A DNA stretch of 42,925 nucleotides from Tolypothrix sp. FACHB-123 (GCF_014697075.1 NZ_JACJRE010000062.1:1-42925), one strand, 5' to 3'. Positions 17,041 through 26,147 are shown, numbered from the stretch's first letter. Notes: generated from the sequence alone by a model not told the origin. Numbers and translations: made by a program.

Positions 17041-18327
17041 ATGGTACAAACTAATATTGAATTTCAAAATTTTTTGCAAGGCTTATTTAAATATATAATA
17101 GAACAAAATCCTGAAGCAATTCATTATATTCAGGAAATAATATATGAAGGTAAATATGGTCGGCGCTTACCAGGTAATAATGGTAAAATTCCCGCTCATG
17201 ATGGTAATGTAAATGATGTTAGAGTCAGCCAAGATGGTAGTATGATTGCATCTGCAAGTGTAGATCAAACTGTCAAAGTTTGGCGTAAACAAGAAGATGA
17301 CATTTTTTTACCGACTTCGTGGGCAATTATCGAAAATTTGAATATCAAACATAATAGTCCGGTTTGGTCTGTTAGCTTTAGTTACGATGGTAAATTGATT
17401 GCTTCTGGTGATGCTGATGGCATCATAAAAATTAAAAGCATAAATGATAATAGTGTTGATATAGAAATTCAGCCTAAATTAGATGATGAAGAAAAACAAG
17501 AACAAATTGTTTTAAAGCTAATGTTTAGTCCTGATGGAAAGTCAATTGCATCAGCTAACTGGGATAATCGGGTAAGAGTTTGGCGACTTTTGGATAATAA
17601 TCAATACGATCCCGACCCTATAGAAATCGGCGATCATCAATCTAAAGTTTATGGAGTATGCTTTAGTTATGATGGTAGTTACATCGCTTCTGGTGGTGGA
17701 GATAATAAAATTAAGATTTGGAAGGTAGCTGATACAAATTTGACTAATCAGGAACCATACCAATCTTTAGAATATCAATCTGAAAATTTCGCAGATGCAG
17801 CGAATGCAGTTTTTGATGTTAAATTTAGTGTTGATAATCAGAAAATAATTGCAGCTTATCAAGATAAATCTGTACGCATTTGGGAAATAGAAACACCGCA
17901 AGTTTTACAAACCTGTCAACATCAAGATCCGGTTTATGGAGTTAGTTTTAGTGCTGATTCGACGAAACTTGCATCTGGTAGTAAAGATGGATTTGTAAGA
18001 ATTTGGAAGACTAATGATTATAACAATTCAACGGCAAAACCAATAGCAGAGTTTTGGCATGGAATGCAGATAAATAGTGTGAGTTTTAGTCACGATAGTA
18101 AATTTATTGCTTCAGGAAGTGATGATAAAAATGTGAGAATTTGGGACACTAAACATATTGGTGAAAGTAGAGAAGAACTCGTAAAACGATTATCAGAAGA
18201 TGCATATAATTATTTAATGAATATTGATGGATTAAAAGTTTTGGATATGTTAACTAGTGTATTTTCTGTATCTATGAATCAGCCAAACACTTTCACATCT
18301 TTACTGAGTTCATGGTTCAATAAATAA
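17041..18327 (+). CDS. Stand-alone seven-bladed WD40 propeller, paralogue of the upstream sensor
   Basis: 428 residues. Seven WD40 blades run from about residue 50 to 370, each ending in a VRIW/VKVW-type strand. They match the propeller of the upstream caspase protein blade by blade: blade 2 HNSPVWSVSFSYDGKLIASG versus HNKPVWAVSFSDDGKLIASG, and blade 7 both begin EFWH. The similarity extends into the preceding helix (IQEIIYEGKYGRRLPG versus LQNIIYQSKERNRLQG), so the gene arose by duplicating linker plus propeller without caspase and NTPase. About 55 C-terminal residues are helical and unique. It probably lies in the caspase operon (58-base gap). A role as co-sensor, decoy or inhibitor is inference. 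Confidence 0.9.
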   Translation: MVQTNIEFQNFLQGLFKYIIEQNPEAIHYIQEIIYEGKYGRRLPGNNGKIPAHDGNVNDVRVSQDGSMIASASVDQTVKVWRKQEDDIFLPTSWAIIENLNIKHNSPVWSVSFSYDGKLIASGDADGIIKIKSINDNSVDIEIQPKLDDEEKQEQIVLKLMFSPDGKSIASANWDNRVRVWRLLDNNQYDPDPIEIGDHQSKVYGVCFSYDGSYIASGGGDNKIKIWKVADTNLTNQEPYQSLEYQSENFADAANAVFDVKFSVDNQKIIAAYQDKSVRIWEIETPQVLQTCQHQDPVYGVSFSADSTKLASGSKDGFVRIWKTNDYNNSTAKPIAEFWHGMQINSVSFSHDSKFIASGSDDKNVRIWDTKHIGESREELVKRLSEDAYNYLMNIDGLKVLDMLTSVFSVSMNQPNTFTSLLSSWFNK

Positions 18328-18444
18328 GCGAGAATATTGATAATTGAGAATGTCCAATTTGCCATATACAATTTTTATCTTCAAGATAAATTGAAAAACT
18401 GTAAGGTGTTTATCATAATATTAGAAAATAAGGATTTAAGAAAT

Positions 18445-18627
18445 ATGGAATTGATTTTATTACCGACAATTTCCAACAATTATTCAGAACATAACAACCA
18501 ATATTTGAAAATAAATCACTATCACATTGGTGAGAAAGTAAATCAATTAATAGAATTGTGCGGTCGCGAATGTCCTAACGGTGGTAGCCAAAGTCCAAGA
18601 TGTCCTAAGCCGAAAAAAAACAGTTAA
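18445..18627 (+). CDS. Possible 60-residue Cys/Pro-rich small protein
   Basis: ATG at 18445 is preceded by AAGGA (18430-18434) with a 10-base gap, and the frame runs 60 codons. The C-terminal third is unusual: LCGRECPNGG, then RCPKPKK, with three cysteines in 15 residues, several prolines and a basic end. No family is recognised. It follows the WD40-only gene on the same strand after 117 bases and could be the last member of the island. The frame is open further upstream to a TTG at 18337, but that part has no ribosome binding site. A real gene is plausible but not proven. Confidence 0.4.
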   Translation: MELILLPTISNNYSEHNNQYLKINHYHIGEKVNQLIELCGRECPNGGSQSPRCPKPKKNS

Positions 18628-18761
18628 CTGTTTAATTTATTACAAAATGAAATCTCTGTAGAGATCGCTTGAATGTAGCTCTGTAAGATGCGTTAAAATT
18701 AACATCCATAACGCACCGCCAGTCTCTACAACATGAATAAGTGTGTTGTTGGTCAAGATTG

Positions 18762-19145
18762 CTATTGAGGCGATCGCACTGCTGTACTATCATTGGGCGT
18801 AGAAGGCCACCTCACCGTCAGAATCGTACAGTCAGACTGAGCAATCCAACAATGGGGCACACCCGCAAGCCATAGCACATAATCACCCTCACGAGATAAG
18901 GTAATTTCTTGCTCCGCAAATTGAAGGCAAAACTTGCCATTAATTAAGATAGAAAGGGTAGCTGCTTGATGATTAATTGCCCACTCGTTTCTACAGTCTC
19001 CCGCTTTATGGATACCCCACTTAATTTCTAGGGCTGTAGTCGATCGCGGATCGTCATCTGGGGTGATAAAGTGTCCCATAAACCAACCCCAGCGATTTGC
19101 ACCTTCGCTAGCAGCATTCCCAACAATCACGTTCTGCTGCATCAA
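18762..19145 (-). CDS. Small cupin-fold protein
   Basis: 127 residues with a cupin-like pattern: a central beta-rich core (HQAATLSILINGKFCLQF), then LSREGDYVLWLAGVPHCWIA, where the Gly-Asp-Tyr turn and the final His resemble cupin motif 2. It begins ATG-ATG. There is no signal peptide or membrane segment. A metal site is not clearly complete, so it may be a binding rather than catalytic cupin. It is apparently monocistronic. The substrate is unknown. Confidence 0.65.
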   Translation of the reverse strand: MMQQNVIVGNAASEGANRWGWFMGHFITPDDDPRSTTALEIKWGIHKAGDCRNEWAINHQAATLSILINGKFCLQFAEQEITLSREGDYVLWLAGVPHCWIAQSDCTILTVRWPSTPNDSTAVRSPQ

Positions 19146-19204
19146 TATATATATTAGATTGCATCATTTATCTCCAAGTCAGCTATTCAGCAAAAACCTT
19201 TCTT

Positions 19205-19325
19205 CCCTAGTCCCTAGCCTAAGCGCCCCTGTTTTCTAGCTAGACGGTCATGTGATTTTTCACACAACGACAGCATGAAAATATCTCTTTCCTAGCCTCT
19301 AGTCCCTAGCCCCTAGCCCCTATTT
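19205..19325. repeat. STRR-type CCCTAGT/CCCTAGC repeats around galK 3' end
   Basis: Degenerate tandem CCCTAGT/CCCTAGC heptamers occur at 19205-19220 and 19290-19322. Between them and at the end lies a duplicated TTTTCTAGCTAG word. They fill the 180-base gap between the cupin gene and galK. Confidence 0.75.
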
Positions 19326-19326
19326 T

Positions 19327-20385
19327 CTAGCTAGGAACTAAAATTTTCCCCTGATAACCTGCATGACAGTATTGTTCCAAAGCTTGAGTTGCGGCTTTTT
19401 CTTTACCTAGGGCTACCAACGCTACACAAGCCCCCCCAAAACCTGCACCCGTCAACCTCGCACCAAATATACCTGGTGTTTTTTGTAAAATTTCTACTAA
19501 TGTATCTAATGCTGGTACGGAAACCTCATAATCATCCCGTAAGCTAGCATGGGATGCATTCATCAACTCCCCAAAATGCTCAGGTTCTACTCCTTGCAAG
19601 ACTTCTAAGACACGGTTATTTTCTGTCACCACATGACGGGCGCGACGGTTTAATGGTTCTGGTAAGGTTTCTGTTACCTTTTCATCAGTAATATCTCTTA
19701 GAGCATTAACGACTAATAATTTCGCTGCTTCCTGACACTCAGCACGACGCTGATTGTAGCCGCTACTGGCTAAGGTGCGGGGGACACCGCTATCTATAAC
19801 TACAATACTAGTTTGCTCAGGTAAAGGTAGTAAGCGACGTTCTAAAGTTCTGGTATCTAAAAATAAAATATGTTGAGTGTCAGCGAGGCTACAAGCCATT
19901 TGATCCATGATGCCGCATTGTACGCCAGCATAGTGAATTTCCGCTTGTTGGGCAATTTGAGCAATTTCTACATCATTAATGGGAAGATTTAAAAGTTGGC
20001 GAATTGCTCTGATTGTTGCTACTTCTAATGCTGCACTGCTAGATAAACCAGAACCGATAGGAACTGAAGATTGAACGTAAACATTTAGCGAAGGTATGGT
20101 GTATCCTGATTGTTTCAACACCTCTATACAGCCAAAAATATAACTAGCAAATCCCGAAGGCGAATGATGAATATCTAAAATATTCACACGTTCTTGGAGA
20201 TTTTCTGAATAAAACTGATGTTGTCCATCATTACTAAAACCTAGCTGTACCGTTGTTTGTTGAGGAATCGCTGTCGGGAGAACAAAACCATCGTTGTAGT
20301 CGGTGTGTTCACCAAGTAAATTCACCCTTCCTGATGCACTAGCTTGAGTTTCTGGCGGATGATTAAATATTTGTTGAAAAGTCAT
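19327..20385 (-). CDS. galK: Galactokinase
   Basis: A 352-residue GHMP-family kinase that phosphorylates alpha-D-galactose at C1 as the first step of the Leloir pathway. It has the galactokinase signature GRVNLLGEHTDYNDGFVLP near residues 19-37. It also has the ATP-binding GSGLSSSAALEVA near 113-125 and the C-terminal GARLTGAGFGGACVAL motif. Length is slightly below the typical 380-390. It is probably cotranscribed with the M24-fold gene 21 bases or so upstream (start 21525). galT and a beta-galactosidase lie 12 kb away in this window, supporting galactose use. Confidence 0.95.
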   Translation of the reverse strand: MTFQQIFNHPPETQASASGRVNLLGEHTDYNDGFVLPTAIPQQTTVQLGFSNDGQHQFYSENLQERVNILDIHHSPSGFASYIFGCIEVLKQSGYTIPSLNVYVQSSVPIGSGLSSSAALEVATIRAIRQLLNLPINDVEIAQIAQQAEIHYAGVQCGIMDQMACSLADTQHILFLDTRTLERRLLPLPEQTSIVVIDSGVPRTLASSGYNQRRAECQEAAKLLVVNALRDITDEKVTETLPEPLNRRARHVVTENNRVLEVLQGVEPEHFGELMNASHASLRDDYEVSVPALDTLVEILQKTPGIFGARLTGAGFGGACVALVALGKEKAATQALEQYCHAGYQGKILVPS

Positions 20386-20406
20386 AATTGCTGTTGAATT
20401 TCCCAG

Positions 20407-21525
20407 TTATTTTTCTAACGGTACAGCGCGAAATCTTCCTTCTACCTCAATATGAGGAAAGTTTGCATCAAAAGTCAGATTTTCTAGTTTTCCATCCTTG
20501 AGAATGACAAAAGTATCTTCCACCTTCGCGCCTATTAAACTTGGATTCCAAGCGATCGCCATATTTTCTGTTAAAAAATCCTGTGTTTGGGGATTAGCTA
20601 CAATTTCTCGCGCTAAATATCCTGTAGTTCCTCCCTGGTGATGTTGGCGGATAGCATCAGCAAAACCATGCTGTTCATAAGCTTGAGTTAGTGCATAATA
20701 AATAGCATCAAGAGTCATTCCCGGTTGAGAAGCAGATAGGGCTTTAGCTTCTATTTCCCGAACATGACGATGTAATTCGCCGTCATCTTGAGTCAAGCTA
20801 CCAAAACAGACAAATCTTGTCAAATTAGCAAACAATCCATATCCTCTAGCGCAAAAGACTAGCATTGCTTGTCGTCCAATCTTTTCACTTGTAGCTGTAG
20901 CATGACGGTAAAGGGGTAAACGCCTCTCACCTGCTACCAATGTTAAGGCTGGATGTAAACCTCTCGCCCACAAAGCTTCAGCGCCCGCACCGGCTAATTG
21001 ATATTCTGTCCAATCTGGTTTAGCGGCTTGTAGTACTTCTGTCATCGCAGCGCTGGCTTTTTGCCCAACTTGGCGATATCTTTCGATCTCAGTTGGCAAT
21101 AATACCCGTTTAGATTGTTGTAGGGATGGTGGTATTGGTTGCTCTAGATGAGAAGTATCAGCAGAGCGATCGCGTTTTGCATTATTGCAGACATCGCTGA
21201 TAATTTTACCACCAGATGTGACATCACGCACAAAAGCTTCACGCGCCGCCCCATCAGCCCAAGGGTGAATATACACCTGAAAATTACTTGGTAATTCTTC
21301 ATCTTTTAGGCGTTGGGCTTCAATTTCATCCGTCAATACCCATGCATCTTGCTGAGTAATTAGCAATTCTGCTACGCCAGTTTCCGCAGTTAGTAAGACA
21401 GTGTGAGAAGCGCCATCTGTCGCCCAAGCAAACCAATCTGTACCCCGCAGACGCACACCCTCCGCTTCAGTTTGTGCGAGGGTTTGTCTGACAATCTCCA
21501 ATTTCTGAGAAACTTCTTCATTCAT
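20407..21525 (-). CDS. M24 (creatinase/aminopeptidase P-fold) family protein, metal site apparently lost
   Basis: 372 residues from the preferred ATG at 21525 (a TTG/ATG-rich extension of 8 residues reaches 21549). The N-terminal creatinase-like domain (about 1-150) leads into the pita-bread domain, with LTLVAGERRLPLYRH and a C-terminal KVEDTFVI. The usual metal ligands look substituted: the LIDxG aspartate aligns with VFCAR, SDxTR is ANLTR, and the xEPG glutamate region reads AWNPS. Only the HHQGG histidine and the last Glu remain. It may therefore be non-peptidase, like creatinase. It sits directly upstream of galK in one unit, which hints at a link to sugar metabolism; this is inference. 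Confidence 0.8.
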   Translation of the reverse strand: MNEEVSQKLEIVRQTLAQTEAEGVRLRGTDWFAWATDGASHTVLLTAETGVAELLITQQDAWVLTDEIEAQRLKDEELPSNFQVYIHPWADGAAREAFVRDVTSGGKIISDVCNNAKRDRSADTSHLEQPIPPSLQQSKRVLLPTEIERYRQVGQKASAAMTEVLQAAKPDWTEYQLAGAGAEALWARGLHPALTLVAGERRLPLYRHATATSEKIGRQAMLVFCARGYGLFANLTRFVCFGSLTQDDGELHRHVREIEAKALSASQPGMTLDAIYYALTQAYEQHGFADAIRQHHQGGTTGYLAREIVANPQTQDFLTENMAIAWNPSLIGAKVEDTFVILKDGKLENLTFDANFPHIEVEGRFRAVPLEK

Positions 21526-21639
21526 TATAGAATTCACGCAGATAAACACAGATGATTAATTATCAAAATCATCTGCATTCATTTGCGTCTATCTGTAGTT
21601 TTAGATTAAATCAGGTGTAACTGCATTTAGTTAGAAAAT

Positions 21640-22122
21640 TTAAATATTTTCTGAGACGTTAACACCCATAATTTTTGCTGGTATGACAATACTGTAATAA
21701 GCAGCTGCGATCGCAGCTAATGCATTTAGTAAAACATTATTACCGAATATTGGCATTAAACCAAAAAATGTCTTCGCAAAAGGCAACAATCCCATGATGG
21801 CTAACAATGCATAAGCAATTGCAAAACTCCGATTGAATAGCCGTGCAGTAGTGTAATTGTTGTAACCACTAATGCCTAATAATCCTACAGAGCAACGAAC
21901 AATATTGTGCAAGAAATTAGTGGGAATTAAGCCAAAAAGATAACCAAACCCAGCAGAATAAGCCCCAGCAGCTTCATCCAGCGGCACATAAGATGCGTTT
22001 GAGCCTGGTAATGAAACTAACGCTGGAATAAATCCAGCTAAACCTAAAAGTAAATAACTAATGCCGATAACTAAAGAAATGTAACGATCTATCATTTTTG
22101 CCTGATTGACGTTTTCCATCAC
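21640..22122 (-). CDS. DUF4383 membrane protein
   Basis: 160 residues with four hydrophobic segments: about 13-33, 50-70 (partly), 90-117 and 125-150. The pattern YISLVIGISYLLLGLAGF at the start, followed by LIPTNFLHNIVRCSVGLLGI, is typical of the DUF4383 family. That family is abundant in cyanobacteria and its function is unknown. It is monocistronic as far as can be seen. Confidence 0.75.
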   Translation of the reverse strand: MMENVNQAKMIDRYISLVIGISYLLLGLAGFIPALVSLPGSNASYVPLDEAAGAYSAGFGYLFGLIPTNFLHNIVRCSVGLLGISGYNNYTTARLFNRSFAIAYALLAIMGLLPFAKTFFGLMPIFGNNVLLNALAAIAAAYYSIVIPAKIMGVNVSENI

Positions 22123-23522
22123 TTTTTCTCCTGTTAATTGTATGGATGTTGATGCAATAATGTTCGCTAGTCAAAAACCTATGTTTGAGAAATAAATATT
22201 AATAGGTTTTCTCTACTCCAAAGCCATCTAAATTTCTGTAGGAATCATGACTGTATTTCGTTTGGGCGATATCTACTGCTTTGGAGAACGATGAAGAGCA
22301 AAATTATCGCTTTATTGATTGACGCCAACAGAAGCGATCGCCTGATTTTTGTTAATCCCAATACAAGGATATTATGCATTAATAAAAATGGTTTCACCTA
22401 ACCTAAGATAGAGAAAATATATATATCAATTCCCCCATTATTTGTGGCTAAATATACGAATAAATTCCGCGCTTAGAATAATTATTAAGCTATAATTGTT
22501 ATCTATCAATAGGTTGAAATTTATAATCGTTTTTATAAAAACCAATATGAATAATTCAAAATTACAAATTAAACTTGAATTGGAACTTAGCCTAGTAGAG
22601 CCTGAGAAATATGGTTCTTCATGACTTACGCAAGCAAAATTTGTCATTGCGACCGGAACGAATTTTAGGGAAGCAATCCCAGAATATCAGGCGATTACCT
22701 CCCTTAGCTCGTAATGACGTAATTCCGTGACTTTTGCGTAAGTCCTAAAAGTATCTAATTTATGTTCAATGAAATTGCTTGATTGACTAATTTTGAGCAA
22801 TCATTGTTACAAATTAATGTGTTAAATGCAACAATATAACTTAAAAATTGCCCAATAAATTAAATAAAATGCAATTGTTATGCAACAATAGAAAATTTTT
22901 ATGTACGAAACCGGGCAGACGAAAATAAATATATTCATCTAGACTTACAATTAGCAGTAACTGTTCCTTGTCGTACAGCTATGCTTTTAGATCTATTGTA
23001 AGGCGATCGCTTGTTTATCAAAGTAGATCAGGTAGGTTCTTAGGCTGCTTATTGTCCATAAGCAGTTAAAGTTTTCCTTACTAAATATTTTTAGTTCAAG
23101 GGTTTTGAACAATTTCATGACGCTTCATATTTATTAATTAACCTACTTTTTACAGCAATTTAGCAAAATATTAGCTGTAATTTATTGCTATTGGAATAAT
23201 TATAAATTGGCAATAATTCAAGATTAACAGGAGTTGATGTGCTAGCTAAAACCAGTCGTCAATAATATCAATTTTTGGATAAATAACTAATACTGAAGAA
23301 TTAATCTATAAACTGCGTATTATATTTATTTAGGTAGATGATATTTGTGAAAAATAATAGTAATTTATGATTAATTCAACCAAGTAATGATTATACCGAT
23401 TCCATAGGTAAATCAGCCAAACTATGTTGCATTACTTGAAAATGAGTTTGGTGCTGCCTGAGAAAGGAAAGGTATTAGCGATTGGCTAGTGAGAATTAAT
23501 AATTTAAATACTGAGAGCATCT
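22123..23522. other. 1.4-kb gene-poor region
   Basis: No convincing gene. It contains the MITE at 22623-22744 and a perfect 8-bp hairpin CTGCTTAT-TGTCC-ATAAGCAG at 23045-23065. A 36-codon frame from ATG 22291, with GGAG 4 bases upstream, is too short to trust. Around 22918-23001 one frame reads a protein-like string (RADENKYIHLDLQLAVTVP) without a start, perhaps a gene remnant. The remainder is very AT-rich. Confidence 0.6.
22623..22744. mobile_element. MITE-like element with GACTTACGCAA ends
   Basis: Perfect 11-bp terminal inverted repeats: GACTTACGCAA (22623-22633) and TTGCGTAAGTC (22734-22744). They enclose about 100 bases of non-coding DNA containing GTCATTGCGACC and GAAGCAATCCC. These words and the ends are typical of miniature insertion sequences in Nostocales. 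No transposase is inside, so movement would need one supplied in trans. Confidence 0.75.
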
Positions 23523-25961
23523 ATGGTCAGTGAAAAAGCTAAAGTTAACAGCAACGGTGTTAGCAATATTATTTCGCCAAAGCAAGGTAAAGCTAAGCGA
23601 TCGCAGATAGAACAGACACAATCATCAGGGACATCACTGCTAAATACAACTTCATCAAATAAAAAGAGCCAACTCACTCAAACCTTTAAAGATACACCAG
23701 ATATAATCTGCTTATCTCATTTACGCTGGAATTTCGTATATCAAAGGCCACAACATCTTTTAAGTCGTTGCGCTCAAGGAAAACGAGTTTTCTTGATTGA
23801 AGAACCAATTTTTTCCTCCGATCCTTTGGGAAGGTTAGATATCAACGAAGATGCTAGTGGAGTTATTGTAGTTGTACCACATCTACCACAAGGTTTAACT
23901 GAAGAAAGAATCAATGCAGATTTACAAATTTTAATTGATGGTTTATTTAGCGAGCATAAAATCAACAAATATATTTGTTGGTATTACACACCAATGGCGA
24001 TCGCATTTACTCGCCACTTGCAACCCCAAGCCGTCGTCTACGATTGCATGGATGAATTGTCGGCATTCAAAGGCGCATCACCTACATTAAAAAATTACGA
24101 AGCCGAACTATTCCGCATTGCAGACCTAGTATTTACAGGCGGACAAAGCCTTTACGAAAGTAAGGTAAACCAACATCTCAACGTTTATGCATTTCCTAGC
24201 AGTGTAGATGTCCCCCACTTTGCCCAAGCAAGAACTATTGCAGAACCAGCAGACCAAGCCCATATTCCCCATCCTCGCCTAGGGTTTTTTGGCGTGATAG
24301 ATGAACGGATGGATATCGAACTGCTAGCTGGGATTGCAAAAGCCCGTCCAGATTGGCATTTAGTCATTATTGGGCCTATTGTCAAAATCGATCCCGCATC
24401 CCTACCACAAGGAGAGAATATACATTATCTCGGTGGTAGAGACTATAAACAACTACCTGCATATTTAGCAGGGTGGGATTTAGCAATGTTGCCATTTGCG
24501 CGTAATGAGTCAACACGCTTTATTAGCCCGACCAAAACCCCAGAGTATCTTGCAGCCGGGAGACCTGTAGTATCTACCTCAATTCGCGATGTGGTGCGTC
24601 CTTACGGAGATTTGAAACTGGTACGAATTGCAGATACGGTTTCTGAGTTTGTCACCGCCGCCGAACAAGCAATGCAAGAGGACACCAGAACATCAGAATG
24701 GTTGAGTCGGGTAGATAATTTTTTAGAGAAGATTTCTTGGGATCGGACTTGGGCTTCGATGATGAAACTGATCGATTCGGCGATCGCCGCCCGTGATAGT
24801 GAAGACAAAATTAACTCTAAAGGTGCAGCCAGTACCCAAGCACCAAATATCATTACCAGAGACTTTCTTTTTGATTATCTGATTGTTGGTGGGGGGTTTT
24901 CTGGTAGCGTCATTGCCGAACGTTTAGCAACTCAGTCTGGTACAAAAGTGCTGGTTGTAGACAAGCGCAATCACATTGGTGGCAATGCTTACGACCATTA
25001 TGACGAGCATGGGGTTCTCGTACATAAATACGGCCCTCATATCTTCCACACCAACTCCCGCGAAGTCTTTGAATACCTCTCACGCTTTACTCAGTGGCGG
25101 TCTTACGAACATCGGGTTCTTGCAAGTGTAGATGGTCAACTAGTTCCCATTCCCATTAACCTCGACACCATCAATAAGTTGTATGGGATGAACCTCAATT
25201 CCCTGGAGGTACAGGAGTTTTACAAATCTCTTGCCGAACCCATCGAACAAATCCGCACCAGCGAGGATGTAGTAGTAAGTAAAATTGGTCGAGAACTGTA
25301 TGAAAAGTTTTTCCGGGGTTATACCCGCAAACAATGGGGACTCGATCCATCGGAACTTGATAAATCAGTAATTGCTCGGATACCCACACGCAATAACCGC
25401 GACAATCGTTATTTTACAGATACTTACCAGGCAATGCCACTGCATGGCTTTACCCGGATGTTTGAGAATATGCTCAATCACCCAAATATCAAGGTAATGC
25501 TAAACACAGATTACCGGGAGATTCACAAAGCCATTCCTTGTCGCGAGATGGTTTACACAGGCCCGGTAGATGAATTCTTTGATTATCGCTACGGCAAACT
25601 CCCATATCGATCGCTTGATTTTAAGCATGAGACACACAACACCGCTGTGTTTCAACCTGCGCCAGTCATCAACTACCCGAACGAACACCTTTATACTCGC
25701 GTGACAGAGTTTAAGTACTTGACTGGTCAGGAACACAATAAAACTAGTATTGTATATGAGTTTCCCAAGGCTGAAGGCGATCCTTACTACCCTGTACCGC
25801 GTCCGGAAAATAACGAAATGTACAAGCAGTATAAGATGCTGTCAGATACTACATCAGGAGTATATTTTGTTGGCAGGCTAGCAACCTACAAGTACTACAA
25901 CATGGATCAATGTGTTGCTCAGGCACTCTCCGTGTACAAGCAAATTGCCGTGAAGGCTTAA
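23523..25961 (+). CDS. Fusion: GT4-like glycosyltransferase + UDP-galactopyranose mutase
   Basis: An 812-residue two-domain protein. Residues 1-55 are a polar, low-complexity leader. Residues 56-425 form a GT-B-like glycosyltransferase (ICLSHLRWNFVYQRPQHLLS at the start; GVIDERMD near 257; EYLAAGRPVVSTS near 341-353). Residues 449-812 form a complete FAD-dependent UDP-galactopyranose mutase: Rossmann motif DYLIVGGGFSGSVIAER, then HKYGPHIFHTN, then RVTEFKYLTGQ and the FVGRLATYKYYNMD end. The mutase makes UDP-galactofuranose, which the fused transferase may use for envelope glycans. The next gene, also a sugar-enzyme fusion, follows after 186 bases that hold an interspersed repeat. Confidence 0.92.
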   Translation: MVSEKAKVNSNGVSNIISPKQGKAKRSQIEQTQSSGTSLLNTTSSNKKSQLTQTFKDTPDIICLSHLRWNFVYQRPQHLLSRCAQGKRVFLIEEPIFSSDPLGRLDINEDASGVIVVVPHLPQGLTEERINADLQILIDGLFSEHKINKYICWYYTPMAIAFTRHLQPQAVVYDCMDELSAFKGASPTLKNYEAELFRIADLVFTGGQSLYESKVNQHLNVYAFPSSVDVPHFAQARTIAEPADQAHIPHPRLGFFGVIDERMDIELLAGIAKARPDWHLVIIGPIVKIDPASLPQGENIHYLGGRDYKQLPAYLAGWDLAMLPFARNESTRFISPTKTPEYLAAGRPVVSTSIRDVVRPYGDLKLVRIADTVSEFVTAAEQAMQEDTRTSEWLSRVDNFLEKISWDRTWASMMKLIDSAIAARDSEDKINSKGAASTQAPNIITRDFLFDYLIVGGGFSGSVIAERLATQSGTKVLVVDKRNHIGGNAYDHYDEHGVLVHKYGPHIFHTNSREVFEYLSRFTQWRSYEHRVLASVDGQLVPIPINLDTINKLYGMNLNSLEVQEFYKSLAEPIEQIRTSEDVVVSKIGRELYEKFFRGYTRKQWGLDPSELDKSVIARIPTRNNRDNRYFTDTYQAMPLHGFTRMFENMLNHPNIKVMLNTDYREIHKAIPCREMVYTGPVDEFFDYRYGKLPYRSLDFKHETHNTAVFQPAPVINYPNEHLYTRVTEFKYLTGQEHNKTSIVYEFPKAEGDPYYPVPRPENNEMYKQYKMLSDTTSGVYFVGRLATYKYYNMDQCVAQALSVYKQIAVKA

Positions 25962-25976
25962 TTAATTTGTAAGTAA

Positions 25977-26098
25977 GTAGGGTGTGTTGTCACTTAGAGC
26001 AACACACCATCCGAAATTTTCGTGCGTTACGTGTCCATAACGCACCCTAAAAATCTTAGATGGTGCGGTGCTTTAGCCTGGGGCATAACACACCCTAC
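25977..26098. repeat. Interspersed inverted repeat, GTAGGGTGTGTT type (second copy)
   Basis: GTAGGGTGTGTT (25977-25988) and AACACACCCTAC (26087-26098) are perfect terminal inverted repeats. The inside also has AACACACC and the GTGCGTTACG...CGTAACGCAC-like words typical of this element. The same ends occur at 284-359. It lies between the two fusion genes. Confidence 0.8.
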
Positions 26099-26147
26099 AT
26101 AATACAGACTTTCTTAAAAAACCAAATATCAGCTTGAGTGTTAAATT

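Noticed and set aside
18337-18444. TTG-initiated extension of the small Cys/Pro-rich ORF
   Set aside because: The added 36 residues are AT-rich Ile/Asn sequence with no ribosome binding site; ATG 18445 with AAGGA is better.
22291-22401. 36-codon frame after GGAG
   Set aside because: Too short, spacing to GGAG only 4 bases, and no homologue recognised.
22438-22647. 69-codon minus-strand open frame
   Set aside because: Low-complexity Ile/Asn-rich AT sequence that begins inside the MITE end; no support.
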